Shown: piece by piece, positions 59,588 through 64,000 of the stretch | Layout: every line of letters starts with the position of its first letter | Numbering within the stretch: position 1 is the stretch's first letter | Origin: Streptomyces sp. ALI-76-A | GTDB lineage: Bacteria > Actinomycetota > Actinomycetes > Streptomycetales > Streptomycetaceae | Direction: 5' to 3' | DNA: 64,000 bases | Assembly: GCF_030287445.1 (NCBI RefSeq) | Contig: NZ_JASVWB010000002.1 | Coordinates: forward strand, 5,828,001-5,892,000 | The notes under the pieces: generated by a model | What the model was told of the DNA's origin: nothing | Databases searched by the model: none | The model's input: only the letters and a program-made list of their open reading frames with translations | Position numbers and translations under genes: made by a program

Positions 59588-60994
59588 ATGTCGGTAGGCG
59601 AAGAGGTCCGCACCGAGCAGGACAGGCCGCAGCAGAGCCTCGGCACGGCGGCCGCGCGGAACCTGGCCACCACCACCAAGTCCGCACCTCAGATGCAGGA
59701 GATCAGCTCCCGCTGGCTGCTGCGCATGCTTCCCTGGGTGAACGTGCAGGGCGGCACGTACCGGGTGAACCGTCGGCTGACCTACGCCGTCGGCGACGGC
59801 CGGGTGACGTTCGTGAAGACCGGTGACCGCGTCGAGGTGATCCCCGCGGAGCTGGGCGAACTGCCCGCGCTGCGGTCGTACGACGACGAGGAGGCGCTCA
59901 CCGAGCTCGCCCGACGCTGTGAGCAGCGGGAGTTCAACCCGGGGGACGTGATCGCCGAGTTCGGCAGCCGGACCGACGAGGTCTTCCTGCTGGCACACGG
60001 CAGGGTCGAGCTGGTCGGCACCGGCCCCTACGGCGACGACGCGGTCCTCGGGGTCCTCGCCGACGGCGCCTACTTCGGCGACCAGGTGCTGCTGGACCCG
60101 GACGCCATCTGGGAGCACACCGCCCGGGCGGTCACCGCCTGCACGGTGCTCGTCCTGCCCCGCGACGACGTCGAACAGGTCGCGGAGCGCGCCGACTCCC
60201 TGCGCGACCACCTCCAGGCCCAGCGGTCGATCCCCTCGCAGCGCACCAACAAGTACGGCGAGAAGGCGATCGACCTCGCGGCCGGTCACGACGGTGAGCC
60301 GGACATCCCGCACACCTTCGTGGACTACGAGGCGCGGCCCCGCGAGTACGAACTGAGCATCGCGCAGACCGTGCTGCGCATCCACTCGCGCGTGGCGGAC
60401 CTCTACAACCAGCCGATGAACCAGACCGAGCAGCAGATCCGGCTCACGGTCGAGGCGCTGAAGGAGCGGCAGGAGCACGAACTGGTCAACAACCGCGAGT
60501 TCGGGCTGCTGCACAACTGCGAGTACGACCAGCGGCTCCAGCCGCACGACGGCGTACCCAGCCCCGACGACCTGGACGAACTGCTCAGCAGGCGGCGCGG
60601 CACCAAGCTGCTGCTCGCCCACCCGCGCGCGATCTCCGCGATCGGGCGGGAACTCAACAGGCGCGGGCTGGTCCCGGAGACCGTCGAGGTGGCCGGCAAC
60701 CGGATCCCCACCTGGCGCGGGGTGCCGATCTACCCGTGCAACAAGATCCCGGTCACCGAGGCCAGGACGACGTCGATCATCGCCATGCGTACCGGGGAGG
60801 CCGAGCAGGGTGTCATCGGCCTCCAGCAGGCCGGTATCCCGGACGAGGTCGAGCCGAGCCTGTCCGTGCGCTTCATGGGCATCAATGAGCAGGCGATCAT
60901 CAAGTACCTGGTGACCGCCTACTACTCGGCCGCGGTCCTCGTGCCGGACGCGCTCGGCGTGCTGGAGAACGTCGAGATCGGCCGCTGGAGGTGA
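59588..60994 (+). CDS. eshA: EshA, cNMP-binding encapsulin-like (family 2B) shell protein
   Basis: A 468-residue protein that I recognise as EshA of streptomycetes (about 52 kDa, affects growth and antibiotic production). Residues ~105-200 form a cyclic-nucleotide-binding domain ([39 protein letters not shown]). The remainder ([27 protein letters not shown] at the start; [50 protein letters not shown] and the C-terminal half) matches the HK97-type encapsulin family 2B shells, which enclose isoprenoid enzymes. GGGAGGG lies ten bases before the ATG. The stop overlaps the start of a polyprenyl synthase gene, the expected cargo. Confidence 0.92.
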   Translation: MSVGEEVRTEQDRPQQSLGTAAARNLATTTKSAPQMQEISSRWLLRMLPWVNVQGGTYRVNRRLTYAVGDGRVTFVKTGDRVEVIPAELGELPALRSYDDEEALTELARRCEQREFNPGDVIAEFGSRTDEVFLLAHGRVELVGTGPYGDDAVLGVLADGAYFGDQVLLDPDAIWEHTARAVTACTVLVLPRDDVEQVAERADSLRDHLQAQRSIPSQRTNKYGEKAIDLAAGHDGEPDIPHTFVDYEARPREYELSIAQTVLRIHSRVADLYNQPMNQTEQQIRLTVEALKERQEHELVNNREFGLLHNCEYDQRLQPHDGVPSPDDLDELLSRRRGTKLLLAHPRAISAIGRELNRRGLVPETVEVAGNRIPTWRGVPIYPCNKIPVTEARTTSIIAMRTGEAEQGVIGLQQAGIPDEVEPSLSVRFMGINEQAIIKYLVTAYYSAAVLVPDALGVLENVEIGRWR

Positions 60995-62184
60995 CGTTCT
61001 CGCACCTGGAGCCCGTGTCCCCGCCTCGCCCGGCGGGTACACCCCGGTCGTATGTGCCCGGCCGCGGTGCGGGCCGCACCGCCCGCGGACTCTCCGAGGG
61101 GGATCCCATGACCGAGTTCATGGCGGAGACGAAGCAGCACTCCACCGGCACGCATGCGCTCGACGGGCCCGAGGCGGGGGTGATCCTGGAGCGGACCCGG
61201 GCGTCGGTCGACCCCGAGCTGCGCTCCGCGATCGAGTCGTTGCCCGCCTCCATGCGCCGTATCGCGCTCTACCACTTCGGCTGGCAGCACGCGGACGGCA
61301 CACCGGCGGCCGGCAACGCGGGCAAGGCGATACGTCCCGCGCTCGTGCTCACCGCGGCGGCCGCGCTCGGCGGACCGGAGGCGTGGACGGCGGCGGTGCG
61401 GGCCGCCGCGGCGGTGGAACTGGTCCACAACTTCACGTTGCTGCACGACGACGTGATGGACCGGGACACCACCCGGCGTCACCGGCCCACCGCCTGGACC
61501 GTGTTCGGCGACGCCGACGCGATCCTCGCCGGGGACACGCTCCAGGCGCTGGCCCTGAGGCTGCTCGCCCAGGACCCGCATCCGGCGTCCGCGCGGGCCG
61601 CCGCCCGGCTCGCCGACTGTGTCGTCGAACTCTGTGCCGGCCAGCACGCGGACACCGCCATGGAGGCGCTCGGCCCCCGGGACGTCACCCTCGACGAGGT
61701 GCTCGCCATGGCAGAGGCCAAGACGGGCGCGCTGCTCGGGTGTGCCTGCGCCCTGGGCGCGCTGTACGCGGGGGCGGGGGAGGAGGACGTCGAGGCACTG
61801 GACGCGTTCGGCCGTGAGGCCGGGCTCGCCTTCCAGCTCATCGACGACGTGATCGGCATATGGGGTGACCCGCGCAGCACCGGCAAGCCGGCCGGCGCGG
61901 ACCTCGCCGCCCGCAAGAAGTCGCTGCCGGTGGTCGCCGCGCTCGTCTCCGGCACCCCGGAGGCCGCCGAACTGGCCGCCCTGTACGAGGCCCCCTACGC
62001 GGAGGAGGACCTGGAGCGGACCGCCCTGGCCGTGGAGCGGGCGGGCGGCCGTGACTGGGCGCAGGTCCAGGCCGCCGACCGGATGGGCCGCGCGATGCAG
62101 GAACTGGCCCGTGCGGTGTCCGATCCGGAAGCGGCGGGCGGCCTGCTCTCGTTGGCCGAATTCGTCACCCGGCGCAGCAACTGA
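60991..62184 (+). CDS. Polyprenyl (geranylgeranyl-type) diphosphate synthase, probable encapsulin cargo
   Basis: A trans-polyprenyl diphosphate synthase: the first Asp-rich motif is HDDVMDRD (DDVMD, about residue 155), with GKAIRPAL before it and a second acidic region [13 protein letters not shown] (the second DDxxD is reduced to DDVIG). GTG 60991 overlaps the eshA stop (GTGA) and gives 397 residues with a 39-residue Pro/Arg/Gly-rich N-terminal segment; ATG 61108 ([10 protein letters not shown]) has its own GAGGGGGAT site and gives 358 residues. Encapsulin family 2 cargo proteins carry disordered N-terminal targeting segments, so the long form may be the encapsulated one (inference). It makes C20 or longer prenyl diphosphates. 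Confidence 0.9.
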   Translation: MTFSHLEPVSPPRPAGTPRSYVPGRGAGRTARGLSEGDPMTEFMAETKQHSTGTHALDGPEAGVILERTRASVDPELRSAIESLPASMRRIALYHFGWQHADGTPAAGNAGKAIRPALVLTAAAALGGPEAWTAAVRAAAAVELVHNFTLLHDDVMDRDTTRRHRPTAWTVFGDADAILAGDTLQALALRLLAQDPHPASARAAARLADCVVELCAGQHADTAMEALGPRDVTLDEVLAMAEAKTGALLGCACALGALYAGAGEEDVEALDAFGREAGLAFQLIDDVIGIWGDPRSTGKPAGADLAARKKSLPVVAALVSGTPEAAELAALYEAPYAEEDLERTALAVERAGGRDWAQVQAADRMGRAMQELARAVSDPEAAGGLLSLAEFVTRRSN

Positions 62185-62505
62185 CAGCGGCCTGCACCCA
62201 CCGGCCACCACTGCCCGCGACTCACAGCAGGTGACGGCAGCGGACGGCAACGGGCAGCAGCACAAACGGGTGTCCACCAGGAGGAGGGCGCCTCAGACCC
62301 CGGAGCCATCGCGGCCGTACGGTTCCTGACCCGTTCGGCCGCGGGGCTCCGGCCGGCGGGTCCCGCACATCCCCACGGTGTGCGGGGCGCCGCCCTCCGG
62401 CATGGGGCGTCCGCTTCGGTGTGCTCGGTCCGCTCACTCGCCACACAGGCCCCGTATTAGTCTCAACACCCGTACACACGCGGAATGTTGGGGAAGGGGC
62501 GGGGC
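62185..62505. other. Intergenic region polyprenyl synthase to GNAT gene
   Basis: About 320 bp without a gene. Apart from the bipartite hairpin at 62300-62352 I see only GC-rich DNA with no operator-like repeats. The GNAT promoter must lie in the last 120 bp. Confidence 0.5.
62300..62352 (+). terminator. Bipartite hairpin after the eshA-polyprenyl synthase operon
   Basis: Two stacked perfect stems: outer CCGGAGCC / GGCTCCGG (8 bp) and inner CGCGGCCG / CGGCCGCG (8 bp), separated by an AT bulge, around an 18-nt loop. Probable factor-independent terminator 116 bp past the gene. Confidence 0.7.
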
Positions 62506-63099
62506 ATGGGAGTGGCGATACGGACGGCCGGCGAGGAGGACCGGGACCTGGTGATCCGGTTGCTCGACGAGGCCTTCCAGGACGATCCGGTGAGCGGCTG
62601 GGTCTTCCCCGGGGACGAATACCGTCGTACGACACACCACAGGCTGATGGCCGCGTTCACCGACATCGTGCTCGCCGACGGCCGGATCGACCTCACCGAG
62701 GACGGCTCGGCCTGCGCGCTGTGGCTGTCGGTGTCCGCCGACGAGCACGCCGACGAGGAGGGCCCCGCCCTCGTGCGCGAGGCCGTGGACCCGCAGAACG
62801 AGCGCGTCGAACTGATCGGCCGGCTCACCGCCGACGTCCACCCCTCGGAGCGGGCCCACGCCTATCTGTGGATGATCGGGGTGTCCCCCGAGCGACAGGG
62901 CGAGGGCCTCGGCACCGCGCTGATCACCTCGGTCCTCGACCGTTGCGACCGCGAAGGAGTGCCCGCCTACCTGGAGGCGAGCAACGCCCGCAGCCGCACG
63001 CTGTACGAGCGTCTCGGCTTCACCGTCGTGGACCGTCCCCTCGACCTGCCCGACGGTCCGCGGATGTGGCCGATGTGGCGTGAGCCGCAGGCCCGTTAG
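62506..63099 (+). CDS. GNAT-family acetyltransferase
   Basis: A 197-residue GNAT protein: N-terminal beta strand VAIRTAGEEDRDLVIRLLDEAFQDDPV, central LWMIGVSPERQGEGLGTALI with the acetyl-CoA-binding RxxGxG (about 125-135), and YLEASNARSRTLYERLGF near the C-terminus. The substrate is unknown. ATG 62506 with GGGGAAGGGG upstream; ATG 62485 is a weaker alternative. The 3' end overlaps the convergent TetR stop by four bases. Confidence 0.88.
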   Translation: MGVAIRTAGEEDRDLVIRLLDEAFQDDPVSGWVFPGDEYRRTTHHRLMAAFTDIVLADGRIDLTEDGSACALWLSVSADEHADEEGPALVREAVDPQNERVELIGRLTADVHPSERAHAYLWMIGVSPERQGEGLGTALITSVLDRCDREGVPAYLEASNARSRTLYERLGFTVVDRPLDLPDGPRMWPMWREPQAR

Positions 63100-63695
63100 G
63101 CACCCGGCCCCTCCGGAACCACCGCCGCCACGATCCGCTCCACCAGCCCGTCCGGGACGCTCACCCCGGGCAGGACGCCGTCCAGGACGCCCGGCAGGGT
63201 CAGATGCTCCAGGAGCAGTCCGAGCATCGCCAGATAGAGCACGGCAACGGTCTCGTCGCCGCCGGGCAGCCCGGTGGCGCGGTGGAACTCCATGCCGTAC
63301 TCCAGGTCGCCGCGCACCGACGCGGTGAAGGAGGCGCGCAGTCCGGGGCGGCGGGTGGCTTCCAGGCGCATCTCCAGCAGGGCGAGATAGCCGGTGCGGT
63401 CCCGGGTCGCGCGGGCCATGAGGTCGTGCATGAAGGCGGAGACCAGCGGCCGGTCCCGTGGCCTGTTCAGCAGGTCACTGAGCACCTCGGGGTCCGGTGC
63501 GAGCCGCTCGTGCAGCCGGGCGTCGATCTGCCGCAGCAGGTCGTCCCGCCCGGTGAAGTAGTTCGAGGCCGTGCCCACCGGCACCCCCGCCTCCGCGTCC
63601 ACCGCGCGGAACGTCAGCCCGCGCGCTCCCTCGCGGGCGAGCACCTCGACGCCGGCGTCGACGAGCGCGGCACGGCGCTCCGGATTGCTGGCCAT
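63096..63695 (-). CDS. TetR-family regulator, divergent from DHFR-family reductase
   Basis: A 199-residue regulator with the TetR HTH (RRAALVDAGVEVLAREGARGLTFRAVDAEAGVPVGTASNYF in parts) and a helical C-terminal domain typical of drug-responsive TetR proteins. ATG 63695 with GGAGG eleven bases upstream is preferred over GTG 63704. Divergent from the reductase gene; the inverted repeat at 63742 lies between them and is its probable operator. The convergent GNAT gene overlaps its stop by four bases. Confidence 0.88.
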   Translation of the reverse strand: MASNPERRAALVDAGVEVLAREGARGLTFRAVDAEAGVPVGTASNYFTGRDDLLRQIDARLHERLAPDPEVLSDLLNRPRDRPLVSAFMHDLMARATRDRTGYLALLEMRLEATRRPGLRASFTASVRGDLEYGMEFHRATGLPGGDETVAVLYLAMLGLLLEHLTLPGVLDGVLPGVSVPDGLVERIVAAVVPEGPGA

Positions 63696-63741
63696 GCGGA
63701 ACACGTCCTCCCACTTGATCACGTACGGAGAATTCCCTTGC

Positions 63742-63777
63742 AACCACTACAGGTGAAGCACTATAACTGAAGTGGTT
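63742..63777. promoter_or_regulatory. Inverted-repeat operator between TetR and reductase genes
   Basis: AACCACTACAG at 63742-63752 and CTGAAGTGGTT at 63767-63777 form an 11-bp inverted repeat (10 of 11) with a 14-bp spacer containing ACTATAAC. The site overlaps the likely -10 of the reductase gene, as for a TetR-family operator. Confidence 0.7.
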
Positions 63778-63829
63778 CGAGGGCTGGTGACGGCCTCCGA
63801 CGAAACGCCCCCTACGAGAAGAGACCGGC

Positions 63830-64000
63830 TTGCGCAAGCTCACGTACTTCATCGCCTGCTCGATCGACGGGTTCATCGGGGACCCGGGCGGCGACGCGAC
63901 GTACATGTACTCCTTCGCCGAGGGCGAGTTCTTCGAGTTCCTCACGACCGAGTATCCGGAGACCGTGTTCACCCAGGGGCGTCGGGCCCTCGGCATCGAC
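63830..64000 (+). CDS. Dihydrofolate-reductase-family (RibD C-terminal domain) protein (partial)
   Basis: Only the first 57 residues are in the window. MRKLTYFIACSIDGFIGDPGG followed by YMYSFAEGEFF and TVFTQGRRALG is typical of the small DHFR-like/RibD-C reductases, where the first segment binds NADPH. TTG start (MRKLTY) with GAGAAGAG five bases upstream. It is divergent from the TetR gene and presumably controlled by it; the substrate is unknown. Confidence 0.8.
   Translation, partial: MRKLTYFIACSIDGFIGDPGGDATYMYSFAEGEFFEFLTTEYPETVFTQGRRALGID

Overview
The window is a 64-kb piece of a Streptomyces chromosome. The base composition is very GC-rich, with strong G/C bias in third codon positions, and GTG starts and ATGA/GTGA stop-start overlaps are common. 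Gene content and order match what is known of the S. coelicolor core chromosome around sigR-rsrA, the albaflavenone genes, nrdABS, the das locus, wblE, sigH and eshA. Nearly everything looks vertically inherited. I see no prophage, no plasmid functions, no CRISPR array and no intact transposase.

Layout. 1-8.4 kb: a DUF2342 metalloprotease-like gene (cut by the left edge), an epimerase, moaE, a small membrane protein, a secreted-side PDZ/Lon-type protease and a large UPF0182 membrane protein. 8.4-10.9 kb: two identical initiator tRNA genes flanking a Sel1-repeat protein. 10.9-16 kb: an SsuABC-like ABC operon, a Fur-family regulator, a CBS-domain protein and hisN. 16-22.7 kb: TetR, SMR transporter, aroA-rsgA, a secreted I36-type protein, a membrane metallopeptidase, a SRAP/HMCES-type DNA-lesion peptidase and a hydrolase. 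22.7-28.5 kb: sigR-rsrA thiol-stress switch with a sigma-R-type promoter, a tandem HD-GYP/degenerate-HD pair, a TPR protein and peptide deformylase.

28.7-36.1 kb: epi-isozizaene synthase and CYP170A1 (albaflavenone), then nrdS/nrdB/nrdA under a cobalamin riboswitch preceded by two NrdR-box-like repeats spaced 31 bp. 36.3-40.7 kb: two monocarboxylate uptake systems side by side (CstA-YbdD type and SSS symporter-DUF3311). 40.7-48 kb: the chitooligosaccharide/GlcNAc locus dasR-dasABCD-nagB, with DasR-type operators at dasR, dasA and nagB and a long hairpin between dasA and dasB. A palindromic CTAG-bounded MITE-like element ends inside the nagB stop codon.

48-64 kb: an SDR gene divergent from a TetR gene, a PdtaS-type sensor kinase (with a further DasR-type site upstream), wblE, a diacylglycerol-kinase-like gene, ushX-sigH, a UBP-type zinc finger, a CPA1 antiporter, a PLP enzyme, an amidase, then eshA (cNMP-domain protein, related to family 2 encapsulins) overlapping a polyprenyl diphosphate synthase gene. 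The window ends with a GNAT gene and a TetR/DHFR-family divergent pair cut by the right edge. The most interesting system candidate is the eshA/polyprenyl synthase unit, which looks like an encapsulated isoprenoid enzyme. The most interesting regulatory candidates are the extra DasR-type site before the sensor kinase gene and the multi-start sigR and sigH genes.
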